DNA from: Ligula intestinalis
Taxonomy: Eukaryota > Platyhelminthes > Cestoda > Diphyllobothriidea > Diphyllobothriidae
NCBI GenBank assembly: GCA_036362985.1
Contig: JAYGXS010000003.1
Location: 79,067,676 to 79,131,675, forward strand
Length of the DNA stretch: 64,000 bases
Direction of reading: 5' to 3'
Shown piece after piece: positions 41,386-55,175 of the stretch. Every line of letters begins with the position of its first letter. The first letter of the stretch is position 1. The notes beneath the pieces were generated by a model that was not told where the DNA came from, did no database searches, and worked only from the letters and a program-made list of their open reading frames with translations. The position numbers and the translations under genes were made by a program.

Positions 41386-44300
41386 GCTAACGATCAAGTC
41401 TTTGAAAGAAACCAACACTGCGCTGTATTTTGGCAGTTTTCGTGCTTAAAGTTGCTGCAGAAAACCCTCAAATTGGTACACATGTTTCGTGTTTTTTCCG
41501 TTAATTTGTGTAGATGCGTGACTTATTCTTCACCACTCTGTACAGCTTGGTGGAGCGTCATAAATTCATCTAATCGAGGTAACAAAAGCGAAAGGTCACT
41601 AAGCTTAATGAATGGCTGTCCATTTTTCATGACTGCCTGGAAGCAAAAATGAAAACCATTTGTTGAGGCTTTTTTGTGGGGAAATATTAGACAAGAGTTT
41701 TGTCAAATTTGTCAAATTATGGTTTTCAGAACTAACCCCCGCCACATCTGGTGAAAGCCGAACCAGCAGTTTGATAAGAGCTCACCGAACGCAGAAAATC
41801 GCCTAAACGACATATCAGTCCGTACTTAACTAAGTTCTTTATGCACAGAAATAGTAAATCAATTGGCTTTACAGATTTGATTCCAGTTACACTTATGGGA
41901 AAAAGGTTATGGTACAGAGGCTGCATAAAAATACTAGCAACAATATATGGACGATTGCGAACCAGGAGCAGAGGAGCTGCTCATATCACATAAAATGCAT
42001 TTTGAACGCAATCATTTACATGCTAAAAACAATAATACCATCGTGTTCAAAATACAGTGTATCCCTTTCTACCTCATGCACCCATCTCACACAAACTATC
42101 ACGTGATCATAGGTTTCAACCTGCTTCTGGGACAGCCAATAGCAGGCGCCCACAAATTGCTCTCGGTCACTCAAATAAGCAAGCCGCTATTGATATAATG
42201 GTAAATAAAGTTAACCAACGCAAGTCCACACCAGGCTGAAGGATATATGCGAACACCCTCCGAGCTCGATACGCGTCGAGACTTCTGAATATTACTGGAT
42301 TTCTCTAAAGAGCACACTACTTATACTTTCTAAAATCCCTCAAAACGGGACAGGTTGTGATGCTTAGACTCGTAAAACGGCCAGGGTATGGACGAACGAC
42401 TGGCATAGGTAGATGTACCTCGCTCTGTTCGATGTGTTGCATTGCAGTCTCCAACCATCCGCTAATGACAATTTATATCAACGAAGTTTCAGCAACACCA
42501 ATAATTATCTGGTATAACCAGTATCAGGTTATTAGGCAAAAACCCAGTTGCAGCTTCTAAGAAAACGTAATACGAACATTTATCTTGTTCCTGATGACCG
42601 AGTTGAAGCTTTGTAATACTGAAAACATAAAACCAAAAAATGCAGATATTCTCTGCAGCCTCAAATAAAAAATTCTGAAGAAGTCAGTCTTTCAAAACGT
42701 TGGCATTTGAGCTGTTCATACTATATCAGGTGGACGAGTGCTCATTATTGAGATACGGATTACTCCCTTTCGTTGTTCATTTAAGGGCTCGATTTATGAG
42801 ACTGCAAGGAATCACCCGGCAAGATGTGTCATCTGCAGCATGACCAGGGAGACTAGAATAACATATTTTGGCTTACTATTCGTTACCATTCAGTCGAACC
42901 CAACCCCGGATTCGCAATCCCTGAGGTTCGAACCGTACTTTCATGGCCAGCAGTCAAATATTCTAACGTTTGAGCTGGCTTTGATCGCAAACATAAGAAA
43001 CATTGGATAGGCGCTCATCGATCGGATAAGTGACTCACTCCTTCCATGGTGTTTCTGGATTCGATATAGACCGCGAGAGTAACCAGTTAACAAGTGATAT
43101 TATGTGCTAGATAATTTTAACTTCCCTGTCGTCAACGGGTAAGGTTTTATCCTAAATTTCACTAAACCATGCTAGGGCTTGTTATAGTAACGAAATTATC
43201 CGTCTACAACTTGCGTTTTCAACATGAACTTCCTCACACATAATAACTAAGCTGAAAATAGTCACTTCATACGGTACTTTTATGGATTAGTGGACGTTAA
43301 ATATGTAAGATGAAAAAAGACCGCGTTATTTTGAAAGGAATCCTCTGGTTTATCTGAATTGTAACATTTTGTTATCCTAAATATCTTCAAACTTCAAAAG
43401 GGCGCACTTTTGGAGGATAATTCTCCGTTTGTGACCCAGTTTAGAGCCACTGTTGGGAACGACCAGAGGACGAGTGGGTGTAAGGGGAACGGCTGTTGTT
43501 AAACGGTTAACCTGCACATGAGGTGAGTGAACTGACCAATCCTGACAGCTAGTGGTCATGCAACTTCTTGCTGAAGGCTCTTATCTCCGGCTCCGGGACA
43601 GAATTGATATAGACAATTTCGTTTTGCAAGCTAAACAGTTCGGTGCACGCCGTTTACATCGTGACTTGAAGGAGGAACCATTCCAGCTGAGAGGCATGTA
43701 TGACATATCCGCGCAAGTGGTTACTTACTTAGATTTAAGGCGTACAACACAAAGCCGATCATGCCAGAGTCTCGATCTCCAATTTTTAACCGCCGGCAGC
43801 GTTTCGCATTGGCATCAGAGTCACCGCGTTCGATCATTTGACAACTGAATATGGTATACGCTCTGATTCATTCACGCTAAACCGGGAAGCCAGTATACTT
43901 TACGTCATTTAATGTTGATAACAGCAAGCGAGTGTACATATTTAACAATAGGTTTTTGCTGTATGAAGGTTCCTTTGTAAGGATGCGGGAAATCAGTACA
44001 ACGCAAAGTCACTTCACCGCTGAGCTTGTAGATTCATTTCACTGTTGTGAAAATCTAGGTTTTGGAATACTCAGTTCGGTTAAAAGCCTAGAATTAAAGC
44101 TGTCTAAAGTCAGGCTGGCTAACGTGAAAAGTTACAGAGCGTAAACAGATTTTCTGCGTTCCAAAAAACAAAATGAGTTTTCTGACATGCACATATTCTG
44201 TAATTGTCTCGGATGATGGGTTCAAGCGTTAATCCGAAACTCTAGGCCAATAGACGTCTTCTTTTAATTTTTTCGTCTTCTTCTTTGGAACTCCTTCTTA

Positions 44301-44449
44301 CGAATCATCTGTTTGCCATTAAATATAGGCAATTTCCGATATAAAACTTGGAGTGTGAGTGATTATTGATGGGCGGGATGACCATAGCGGAAGAGAAGTC
44401 ATAAAATAGACTAAATGAAGAGAAACCCGGACATTGTAGATCAGACACC
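41386..44449. other. No recognised feature
   Basis: Three kb without a recognisable domain. Frames of 60-98 codons (e.g. 42738-43010, 43552-43848) have no known family. Confidence 0.45.
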
Positions 44450-45130
44450 CTAGTTGTAACTCTAGAGTGGGCTGGAGCCGCGCACTTCCCTAGTGATGCT
44501 GGATGATTCCGCTGGTCTGGGAACGTGGACGGACAAGGGACAAAACTGACCCATCCCGCAACGTGACAGTCATTAGGGAGTTTATCCTCTAGCTGGAGCT
44601 TGTTCGAGTGTGCTCCTCTTCTAGCTCTACCCAGCATCAGCGCGTGGGAAACTATTTGGCCCGCTTCCACGCGATGGTCTGCCCGCATATGATGTGCATC
44701 AGCTCAAGCTGAATGATGTAGTCTCCAATGATTCAGCTCCCAGTAAATACAGCAATCAGTTTACGCGACATGCTTTCCGCACTGCAAAGTTAAATTTGTC
44801 AAGGGAGCACGCAGTCCAATAGGAATTACCTGCAGGCCGTCAAAAATGTCGTCATGCTAGGGTTCTGTGTCTTGCTCCGTGATTCTTGAGGGAGTAATTA
44901 TCGAAAAACATGAAGTAAACTACAGATCTCATAAGACGGTAACCCAAGTTCTGAAATGTTTTTTTTAATGAAGCAGAGTGGAAATACGCATTGATTACCA
45001 GCATAATCTTATAATATTTTAGTTCCGTGAGGCCGCCGCGTTTTGAAGAAGCTTCTTTCTAACTGGCTGCAGGATGTTTCATCTGTAAGAATTGCTTCCT
45101 GTGTTGTATGTTTTTTCTCATTGCTGTGCA
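44450..45130 (+). repeat. Anonymous repeat R4, copy 1
   Basis: Direct copy of 46955-47700. Landmarks: AACGTGACAGTCATTAGGGA, GTTTATCCTCTAGCTGGAGC and AGTTTACGCGACATGCTT. Frames on the minus strand are not conserved in kind. Confidence 0.7.
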
Positions 45131-45139
45131 TTGCCCAAT

Positions 45140-45290
45140 ACCACGAGCATGTGCCTTGAGTATCCTACACCATTAACAAATGGTGGTGTGTTCGAATCGC
45201 GGATGATCTACACCTGGGATTGAATATAACTGGCGAATGATAACTGATCCGTCCAAAATTACCCATTCAATCTCCCTTTTCTTCTTCAGT
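45140..45290 (+). repeat. tRNA-like SINE, decayed
   Basis: B-box-like TGTTCGAATCGCGG at about 45189-45202. The body ends TCAATCTCCCTTTTCTTCTT. A-box is weak. Confidence 0.35.
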
Positions 45291-45344
45291 AAGGCCATTC
45301 TGCATCTTTTCGAATAGACAGAAACACATTACCAACACATACAA

Positions 45345-45478
45345 GGGTGGCCATTTTTGGCTTAAAAGCTGTCCTCAGACAGTTATACCCAACTCTAAGT
45401 GTTGCCTCAGACGAGTTTCAAACCCACGACTTTGTTAGTTAGAAGTCAAGCGCTCTAACCACTGCGTCATTGGTTCGT
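45345..45478 (-). repeat. tRNA-derived SINE
   Basis: On the minus strand: CAGTGGTTAGAGCGCTTGAC (A-box TGGTTAGAGC) and B-box GTGGGTTTGAAAC, then body GGGTATAACTGTCTGAGGAC and AAGCCAAAAATGGCCA. Same family as 4540-4671 and 55836-55982. Confidence 0.65.
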
Positions 45479-45869
45479 TGACTTGTCGGATTTCTTCAGG
45501 AATATACACGGTGACAGCTAGACCCACACCGATCGGTTATGGGAATAATTCGTCTCGTGTCGTGCCACTGGGTTCAATCCTAGGCCTCACTAGCAGCCAC
45601 GCAACAGCTAATGATTGAGCCAGAAGAACATTAACGACAAAGATAAGGTAGACGAAGATTGCCAGTTCAAGCTTACTGGCACACAATCTTACCGAACGTC
45701 ATGTGGTGCCCCACCCGAGTTGGTAATCTCCTTCTGCTTATATCAATAACTTATGTGCTGCTCCTAGCAGAGCTCGTGGTCGAGCTAGAATGTACAATGC
45801 ACGACAGGCGATCCCTTTATCGATCGGTGTACATCGGTATGCCACTGTAGGTATGTATTTGCGTTAATT

Positions 45870-46120
45870 TTTGATGTCCAGATATAATATTGCTTTCATT
45901 ATCCCCGGACGAGGAAGAAGAAGATGGAGAAATTCCTGAGAGCAAGTTGTATTTGGGCTGGGGTTTCCAAAACATGCTCGCTTTCATAATCAGAGGGTAG
46001 TGTCTGTTCTCCTACTGGTGTCGAGTGGGTGTGTCTAACCGCTAGCCGTATGTTATATGTGTGTCTGATGCACGCACGTTGATCGATTGTACCGATCGAT
46101 TGCTGGTGATGAAAGCAGTA
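45870..46120 (-). repeat. PLE family-5 pLTR
   Basis: Copy of the pLTR at 1067-1310: CAGATATAATATTGCTTTCA, AGTTGTATTTGGGCTGG, AACCGCTAGCC and TCGATTGTACCGATCGAT on the plus strand. Core blocks are decayed. No EN beside it. Confidence 0.6.
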
Positions 46121-46954
46121 ATTATATAATGCATATGGGAACTATACACACCGATAGTGAAGCAATCACCTCTGAGCCCTACAGCGATCATGTTACAGCG
46201 TATCTTCGTCCTTCTACGCCTCAGTAGCTCAAGCAAGCGTCCTTGCAGGCGAAGGCAGGAGTACCACAGCAGATAGGGGAGAGTGCGATGGCCATTTTTT
46301 AGTCTGATAGCCATTTGTAGGCATCCCCAACCTTTTATATGATAGCTCGTAGTGCATTTGTGATCCAAACGTTACTCTATCACAGGGGGTAAAGTGAGTT
46401 AAACCCTAGCAACTGCGATCTCTAAATCATGATTCCTTGGGAGGGAGGAGGTTGGTGGAAGCCAGGATAGAAGAATAGTTTATTCTGTATAAAAAGGAAT
46501 TAAGAATGAGCAGGAAAACGTTAGACTTCGGAGCGCAAGTCCTTCCGCTAGAGCGGCGTAGTCCGAGTGATGTCTTAGCAGCATACATACCAGCGGCCAG
46601 AGAGAGCTTTCTTTGTGTGGACCTTAGAGGCTACTGGCCGGACACTGCATCAACCTCGGCGTGCATGCGTCTCATTCGCCGCTGGGCGAGACCAGCTTTG
46701 CGGCATATGTGATTGGCTGTTCAAGAGGCCATCTTCAGTGCAGGCGCACGCGTTAGCAGCGGTGGGTCTTGGGGCATGCTTGTGGAGTGAGTCACCGCAA
46801 CTCTGCTATTTGGCGTGTTCTGAAAGGTTGTACGAACGACTAACGAGCGCCGACAAACCAATCTCCGTAACTTACAACATTACGGCACTGAAACTACACT
46901 TCCTTATAGCTAAAACTAATTGCTCGCATCGAATTAATGGAATTTTAGGTCAGA
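46121..46954. other. No recognised feature
   Basis: Frames of 68-166 codons here overlap and have no known domain. Confidence 0.4.
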
Positions 46955-47700
46955 ATCTAGTGGTAACTGTAGGGTGGGCTCGAGCTGCGCACTTCACATT
47001 GGCATTCGGCCAACTGTTAGCAAATGATGGACGATGTAGGTGGCGCCAATCTTGCCTAGTGATGCTGGATGATTTAACTGGTCTGGGAACGCGGACGGAC
47101 AAGGGACTAAACTGACCCATCCCGCAACGTGACAGTCATTAGGGAGTTTATCCTCTAGCTGGAGCTTCTTCGGGTCTGCGCCCCTACCAGTTCTTCCCAG
47201 CATTTGCGCATGGGAGATTAGTTGGCCCGCTTCAATGCTCCATCACATATCCAAACACAAATTGGCGGTGGTCTGCCCCAATCTGACGTACACCATCTCA
47301 GCCTAAACACTGCAGCCCTCAGTAAATGCACAAATCAGTTTACGCGACATGCTTATTGCACTGAGTCGCGAAGTTCAATTTAGCGACCACACACGCTTTC
47401 GAATAACAATCACGTTTAGAAAGGCAGAAACGCAGCCATGCTAGGTTTCAGTACGCTGCTCTGTAATCCTTCGGCGAGTAAACTTATAAAAAGGTGAAGT
47501 AAATAATATTGGATCCCGTATCTCATAAAAGGGTAAGCCAAGTTTGGAAATGCTTTTCGGCTTGAATAAATTAATTTAGTAGAGTTGAAGTATGTTGCAT
47601 TTGGCAGCGTTATCTCATAATGTTTTAGTCCTGTAAGGATGATGTGGTTTGAACGAACCTCTTTCTAACTGGGTACGTAATGCATCCTGTGTTAGAAAAT
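46955..47700 (+). repeat. Anonymous repeat R4, copy 2
   Basis: Second copy of 44450-45130, with insertions near 47000 and 47240. About 2.5 kb between copies. Confidence 0.7.
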
Positions 47701-47867
47701 AGTTTCTCTTAGAGCATACATTTTTCTGGTTGCACTTATTAATTTACATAAAGAGTACGACGATTGCTGCAAGCATAATGCCGCTATTTGCGAAATACTG
47801 GTAATTACTCACAAGCGAACGTCATGTACGGTTGCAATACCAGTAAAAGTAATGTCTTGCGTCGAGT

Positions 47868-48775
47868 GTTTTCAGTCACTTCGGAATACCGGCTCTTCGA
47901 TGAGCTCATTTGCAACCACTTACAGAAAACAGATTCTTAAAAAATGCTATTTAAATATTATGCAATTTAACGATTGATTTTGACTGCCTGTATTAATATT
48001 TTTGCGACAGCATATGCACAAATATTCTTTGTTGTACTCGTTTGGTAGTCAGTAATGCCTTCCTTAAGCTGTAAACCTAAAGAGGGGTATTTTGTGGTTT
48101 CAAAATACTTCTAAATTACTGAATATTTTTGATTTTTATGGAATGCTACACTCCAATTCAAGGTTTCTAAACTGCATAATGCGTACATTCTTTTTTAAGA
48201 AAATGTGTTTTTGCCTATAATTTGAGGACGAGGGCACATAATTTTCATTATGTTTTGTAACAGATGTGGATTTCGCTGCATACATTAACGGCAGAATTAA
48301 TAAATTTACGGATACATTGTTGTTATGAAGGTACACTTCACAGTAGTTAAAATCTCATAATAAGGAATTTGACTAAAACAGAAGGATACGCTGAAAAGAA
48401 AGAAGATCTTCGGAAAAACGAGTTGTACTGGTGAATTTTCGAACAAATATCACGTGTTCGTCGTCAGACTTAATAAAAAATGAGGACTGGAAATGTAGCA
48501 CTAGATTTTCTGGGGGCAGAGCTAAAAAAAGCGTAATTTCCTACCAACGAGTAAACGAAAAATATTGTTTTTGCCCGCTTTCTATACAATATAATTGAAT
48601 TTGTAAAGGCAGTAGAAATCCATGACAAAATGGCATAATATTTAAGTAGCCATTCTTTTACAGAAAGTGCTTTTTATAAGTGGTCATAAAGAAACTCAAT
48701 AACGAGTTGGTATCCTGGCGTGACTCAAAAGATTTGAGATTAGATTGCAGGTTAATCAGCATCGCAACCCAATTT
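47868..48775. mobile_element. R2 foldback element, copy 3
   Basis: Left block TTTTCAGTCACTTCGGAATA at about 47870 pairs with GTATCCTGGCGTGACTCAAA at about 48711. Outer termini missing. A further scrap lies at 48885-49050 (TATGAGATTTTTAATGACTG). Confidence 0.6.
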
Positions 48776-49050
48776 GATGTTGTTTTTAGCTGATAACCAG
48801 TCTTTTTCAAATTGCGGCATTTTAATTGCAGCATTTGTTTCATACATACGTTATAGAGAGAAGAGTATTTATTGAGCTCTTTCGATAACAAATTACGCCT
48901 TTCAATTTCCTACTTGAACAAAAGTCTTCTTTTGGTCTTAAAAGTGTCCTTTTATGAGATTTTTAATGACTGTTAGGTGATTTTTATAATATATTATATC
49001 CGTTATTTTATTAATGTTGCCTTTTAAGTCAGTTGAATAACCCAAGTCCA

Positions 49051-51473
49051 TTTTTTATTATTTCTGGTGCGTACGGTGCATGTGGAAGCGGTAGCGTTGT
49101 GTGCATCCATTAAGTGTTAAGTGACAAAGTGGCCGTTGTCATTTTCCAGCACGTAAGTTCAAAATATGAAGCGTCCAACAGACTTAGCTTTATGAAAGCT
49201 CCTTTAGGAACTTGCATTTAAATCATAAGCTGTGGAAAATGATCAAGTTTCTTGTTTGGGAAAAAATTATAATGAATTCGTCTACGTAGGCATCTTATGT
49301 GACGTCCTTGTACTGTCGTACGACAATGCTATTCCCTACTCTTCTGCAACATTTAATATATTTATCTATAGTACCAAACGACGATCTATGAAATGTATTT
49401 TGCCGTGAAAGCCTCCATCTATGTTTCGAGAGGCCTTCTAAAACCCCCGAAACGCACGGCAACTAAAAGCGTTTCAGGAGTTTAAACATTGAATTTAAAA
49501 AGCACTTATTTTTTCACGAGAAGCCTCAAACAAACTTGGAAGAAGGGCTAGCCGAGAAATCTTTGCGACAATTTCTTGTGCAAAATGAACACTAATACAT
49601 AGGTGTTAGCCTTAAAATGTCCCTCGGTGGCCCAGGTAACCGTTTAGGGTTCTATGCGTGCGTTAAGACGCTCCTGTACTTATCTGCACATCCTTTTAGG
49701 CTGCACGCATAGGGTCCCCAATAACACTTTAATGTTCTCATCGATTCCATCTGCACTAGTGGCTCCATGGAAAAAATGCATTGCTCTAGCATGCCAGAAA
49801 AGCTACTCTGGCGTCATTTTCTTTTCCCGCAGGAACTGCAAATAAGTCAGGGGAGAGAAAGTGACACTATCCATCCCAGGTGATTAGGCAGCAGCTTACC
49901 TCTGCGCACGCATTTGCGCAGGGGAGCACTCGACTTTTGTGCCTGCCCAATAAAATGGCATTAATTACTAGAGCCGACGCATTCGGATGAGTCCTACGGC
50001 AGCATTTTTATCGATTTTAATATTATGTCAAAAGCTCAAATTGGAACGGTACCATGGCGAGCCAATCGCGACCAGGTAACTGAATGAAGTCTATTCCTAT
50101 TGGATAAGATGTCAACCAACCACAGTGCCCTCCTTTAGGTATCTTGAAAATGGATCTGTGATTGTACTATGTCCATAGGTCTGATGACGAGCCAGGACAC
50201 TAGTCTTTACACCTGTCGTAATTAAAGTCATTTTTTACAGAACATAATAATCTCCTCTCACAACGCCATAAAAGCCATGCAGGTTTACAGTTAAACTGCC
50301 TATGCACCTTTATTTTAAATAATATAGAAGAAAAATTAGATATTTTTGAGGCTCAGACGTCGTATTGGCCCGCCTCAATTCGAGTACAACATTATTTTGG
50401 TTTAAAACAATAAACGGTTCAATTTCACCAAAATCCAACGTTCCTTTCATTTTTTTGTTAAGTTGCGTTATTTAATGGCGCCAAAGAGTAAGCACCAGAT
50501 TTAACCACGTCTCAAGAGCTCTTTTTTTATCAGTTTCGTGCACATTATAGGTTTCTTAAATTTAATTTTGATGACTTCTTCTAGGAAATATTTTACTAAA
50601 AATAAAAAAGGTTTTATTCCTTTTTGAAGGTCAAAGCCAGCGTATAAATTCTATGGAGTACTGTGGAGCTTTGGTATAGGTGCCGTTTTAATATTTTTTT
50701 CGCTATAGTTTTTCATAGTGTTTGCTCTTCAAATGCCATTTTAAGCAGCCTGTTGTGAGCTTAAGCCGTCATTTTTATTCAGGACGTTTTACTCTTCACA
50801 TTTTTGCAACATAAGTTGATAAAAACGCTTACTGTCTACTCCATTCGTGTAAAAATCGGACAAAAGGTTACCATGGAAAACACACAATGCTTGCAGCAGA
50901 TTCGTAAAGAGAGTATTTTTCCCTAACGAAAATATGTTTGCCTCACAGGCTTGAGGCTAGGATGAGGCGAGGGCATGTTAAATTGTTACGACACAGTGGG
51001 GACAAACGTCGATCTGGTAATACCGTGCTCTGATTGAGGAAACTAGGTCACGTAGGTTTACGACGAGGAAGCGTCTGCAAATGATTTTTAGGACGCGGCC
51101 AACATTCTGGTGAAGGCAGGTTAAAGCACTTAGCGGAACGTTTCTGAAGCAGAGTTGCGTGCTCAATACTTTTTGTGAGTTAATTTCAGCAAAATCAGCG
51201 GCAAAAACACTAGTCTTATAACAAACTTTCTTTCAGTAGATGGGTAGGGATAAGGAAAATACAGTAATGTTACTATGATGGACCTTTGAAATACTGATTG
51301 GAATTCTCAAACGGGTACTCAATTTGAAAGTATTACGCAATTAGGTTTGGTCAGAGTTGTTCTCGTGTGGCATCATCCCTAGATGTTGCAGCCACGTCAG
51401 GATGTCTGCTTCTGGACGAGTTTTCATTCAGGCATCTGACGAAAATTATCTATAGTCAAGTCTAGAAGCTGGT
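49051..51473. other. No recognised feature; short hairpin near 49650-49710
   Basis: TATGCGTGC (about 49653) and GCACGCATA (about 49702) could pair. Otherwise nothing recognisable. Confidence 0.4.
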
Positions 51474-52190
51474 ATGACCATGTATTTAGTCAGGACATAC
51501 AGCTTGGTTCTCCATGTTATTAGGCTTGCACGATTTTCCACCACAGTAATTTGTCTCATCACAATGGACTCACAGTTATCAGGACAAGTCACCGAACTGG
51601 TATTGCAGCGGCTAGAAGAAACTTTTAGTGAGACCTTTAAACCCACAATGTTGCTCCGCTGTCTGGATGACACATTTGTCGCAAGAGCAAAATAGCGATG
51701 TTGAAGTGTAACATCAGAAGCTGAATAATATCTTTCTGGTGAAAACGTCTACTCACGAAAAAGCAGCAGGAGGCATGCTGCCGTTTCTGGATGGGAGAAT
51801 ACAGTATGACAATCTTGCAACAAGCTTCCAGAATGAAAGATCTACTGCAAAAATGATCCTAAATTATAGCAGCAACCATCCCGCTGCTCATTAAAGAAAC
51901 TCCGTCCAAACTCTATTCTATCGGGTTTATTGCTGTTGCAACAGCGACGATCTCCTCAAGAAAAAACTCGCTTATTTGAAGCAAGTGTTTTAATGTGTCC
52001 AATGTGCTTTAAGTTTTTTTAAAGATATCTCGCAGGCCTCAAGCGCAATCACAAGCCGTCAAAGCCAATGGAGAAATTACGCCACGGATATTCTACTTCC
52101 TGCCTTATACTCGGGGACTTCTGAAGTAAACGCCAGTCAGTGAAGTCGCTTTGATGCCCGCATAGCACATTCAATGGCATCTGCAGTATG
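51474..52190 (+). pseudogene. Penelope-like RT palm fragment
   Basis: First frame (to 51693): DSQLSGQVTELVLQRLEETF, then FKPTMLLRCLDDTFVARAK. SQLSG is RT motif B and CLDD sits at motif C (Y-x-DD changed to C-L-D-D, about 51657-51668). Conservation continues in other frames with LPFLDGRIQYDNLATSF, MILNYSSNHPAAH and a stop, then LLKKKLAYLKQVF, as in the PLE palm-to-thumb region (compare NTMQVLNYNSNHPIGHKRSC at about 26020). No EN is attached. Confidence 0.8.
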
Positions 52191-52221
52191 CGCAACACTC
52201 TGAAATGCGGTGTATTGCATT

Positions 52222-53720
52222 CCACGCGCGGTAACGTATTTACAAAAACTTATAAATAATAACCATTTAAATTATTCATATTACGTACTTTAAGAATTGA
52301 CCGAAATACTAAGTGTTTGTTAAGAAAAATAAAATTTACTCGATAATTCCCAGCTTGTAGAGACGTCAAAATGGCTGTAAATTAGATCAATAAATTTAAA
52401 TAGTTTGTTAGTTATAGCACTTAAAGCAACCACTATGTTTCTGCGAAAAGAACTTGTATTTAGTCAAAATATTTTGTACATATGGTAATTATTGCTTACC
52501 GATATATTGAATATGATTGAATAAATTTTCTCTTCATTGCACTCGTTTTTAGTGGCTACACTGAAAAATTTTTAATTTGCCCTTCTGTTCGTGGTTTACT
52601 TTAAAACCTTTAAAATAAGATAAAAGTAGACATCATTTACCGAAAGAGCGAGCTTTTGGATCTTATGTCTTATTCAGATGGTGATTTTGGTCAAATGTAG
52701 AAATGCTTCAAAACAGCAAACCCCATTTTCGAGCATAAAACGTATATGCTAGATACTACGCATATTGTTATTCCTAAAATCAATAAAAAAGTTTCCACAA
52801 TAAATTACCTCTTTAAAAGTGTCTTTATTGGATATTAAGCTGACGAAATTCTGCGTATAATAACTTTTCCAAGGTAATCCCCCAGAAAAATTGGAGACTT
52901 TTGACAATTTATTTAAGGTATCTAAAAAAACGATTAAATTTGGCAAGAGATGAAAGAACATGCCTTTCTCTTTATAATGGATTAGTTTTAGCTTAAGGAG
53001 ATTTATTCTAAGATACGTAATAAACGTGCGAATGCAAAAATCAAGCCGCGTATATGATCATTTTTTGAAAAAATATTGTTCATCTGTCTATTCCGTTTCT
53101 AAATAACGCTTGAGCAGAACCTATTCTAAACAAAATAGTATGTTTTTACCTGATTTAGATAGAAGAAGGCCTTATTTAACTATCCTTCACGGTTCCACGT
53201 ATAGCGAGGTTTGGTTATGTGCAAGGTCAGAGGTAAGGTTTAAAACAAACGCGTCGAAACTTTTTATGACTGTATTTTGTGCAAAAAAACTTCACAGAAT
53301 AGCTAAATATAATTTTTTATCTTCTATTGGTGCTTGCTTCTGAAAATAAATGCGATTCCTCAAACTTCGCTTTAGTTCCATTTGATAAAATTCGCACAAA
53401 ATTTTCTAGTACTGGAAGTGATTATTATTCAACCTTTTTATGATATTTGTGGTATTCTTCCACAGCACAATGTATATAGGAAGAAAGTTTCGTCCTGTCT
53501 TTCCTTATAGCATACGGAATTCCATTTCTATAAAAATGAGAATGATTTAGCAAAACTGAGAGCCTATTTCCCCTAATAACTTTAACCAACAGGGCAGTTT
53601 TCCTATTCAAAGACCTTCTTATTAATAAATCCACTCGGTTGATCAAAATAACCTATCCAGATATATGCTAAACTAACAAGTTGAATTTGGCCTGAATTTT
53701 GTTTGCAGGATTCACAGAAC
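52222..53720 (+). repeat. R3 AT-rich repeat, copy 2
   Basis: Direct copy of 30005-31600 (e.g. TTTGTTAAGAAAAATAAAAT, AAAACCTTTAAAATAAGATA, ACCTCTTTAAAA). Lacks the extra subrepeat of copy 1. No coding frame. Confidence 0.75.
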
Positions 53721-54212
53721 TGTTCCCTAGAAAATAAATTGGCTGTCCATCGCCGAGACACCCTGACTCTCGTTTAAGCACACGCAATCGAGCACGATTA
53801 TATATTTAATTGGGTTGACATTGAGGTCTTCGCCATGGCCAACATAAAACGCGCGAGAGAAGTGCTGGAGTCTTGGTATTCTACTGTGAACTCCTTTGTC
53901 TACGTAAAAGCCCAATAATATGTTCTACGTCCACAACTAACCATTCCCTGGCCAAAAAGCACATCAACAGCCGCTTATATAGTCGTCCAGAACTCAAGCA
54001 ACCCCCTATCTGCCCTTCCCAGCTGCAGTTCTTTAGCCCCCACCTACCCCACTCATAAAGAAACTATATTTTGCCTTTCGTTTATGCTATTGGTCTAGCT
54101 GTCCTGTCGCCTTTAACTGGTTTGTGTGTCATTGTAATTTTTCCCGTTCATTTTATTTCGTACGATGACGTCTTAGTCTTTATTTTTCTAAAGAACTTCT
54201 TTTTTTACAATT
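53721..54212. other. No recognised feature; pyrimidine-rich at 53990-54060
   Basis: The C/T-rich part might be a PLE tail in plus orientation. No motif supports it. Confidence 0.3.
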
Positions 54213-55175
54213 CAATGTATTTATGAAGTCAAGATATGCAAACGACCGTTTTCAATTCAGTCATCATCAGCCATGCATAATAATATAAAGGGGGTAGAGT
54301 TATCAAAAGTCTAAGCAACCAATCAGCGGTAATGAAGGGTGGAGGGGAAATGGTTTAGAGATCAAAAGGGGGCAGGGGGAGGAGGGACGTGACCGATTAT
54401 TAGTTCATATCAACTGGTCATCTCCTCGTCACTTCGCGGCGTCTTGACACCAGTTTTCACTGTCTGCTCATCGTCTTGCAGCATGATAGGAGGTGTGCGG
54501 ATGGATGTTGAGTTTGTTCTCGGTCACAGGAGCCGTAGAGCTACTACGAATGCCTTCTGCGCACATAAAATCGGATTTTGATTCGTATGTCAACGGCTTC
54601 TGCCATTGCAAGTATACGTTGACGTAGGAACTTGGAGTGTTTCGCTGGCACTTTATATAAGACTCTAAACGCTTGGTTTACCTCTACCTAGTGACCGCTG
54701 TTAACCAAGTGAGCCAAAATCGCACTAGATATTGACTTGACCTCGCTTTTGTTTAACCAGGCAGGATGGTGTTCCCGCATGCGCTTGGATAGCCGCCTAG
54801 TTGTTCGATCAATGTAACTTGCCCCATAGGAGCATGTAAAGTTATAGATGCACATTGATGAGGTCTGGAACAGGAGTTAATTTTTGTTTTCAAGGCGAAG
54901 AAGTGGAATGCTTGAAAACGTACACGCCATTGCAGCGTTCAGGCGAAGCTATAGAAGTTCGCTTGCTGGATCACCTTGGAATGGCAATGTAAGAAATAAG
55001 GTTTTCTTCTCAACCGTCGGTACTTCGATGTTAGTGGACGTTCTTCCAAAAAGTTACTGATGAACCTCTCGGGAAATCCATTTTCTTGAAGGGTGTTTTT
55101 AATCAGTATGAGTCCTTCCTCCAGTGTCTTTAGACTTATTGAATGCTTCAATGGGTGTCAACGCTGAAATGTATT
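54213..55175 (-). pseudogene. Penelope-like element, family 1: RT thumb, EN and 3' end
   Basis: On the minus strand: thumb LKTLEEGLILIKNTLQENGF, PERFISNFLEERP (55151-55050); then, after decay, EN FTCSYGASYIDRTTRRLSKR (YIG changed to YID), REHHPAWL, SSAILAHLVNSGH, stop, VEVNQAFRVLYK. The pLTR and terminus CTGATGATGACTGAATTGAA then AACG (54247-54270) end near 54213. Closely related to 16672-17534 but with the thumb retained. Confidence 0.85.

Noticed and set aside
46615..47115. 166-codon open frame as a gene
   Set aside because: It runs into repeat R4, whose other copy has a different frame structure; no domain.
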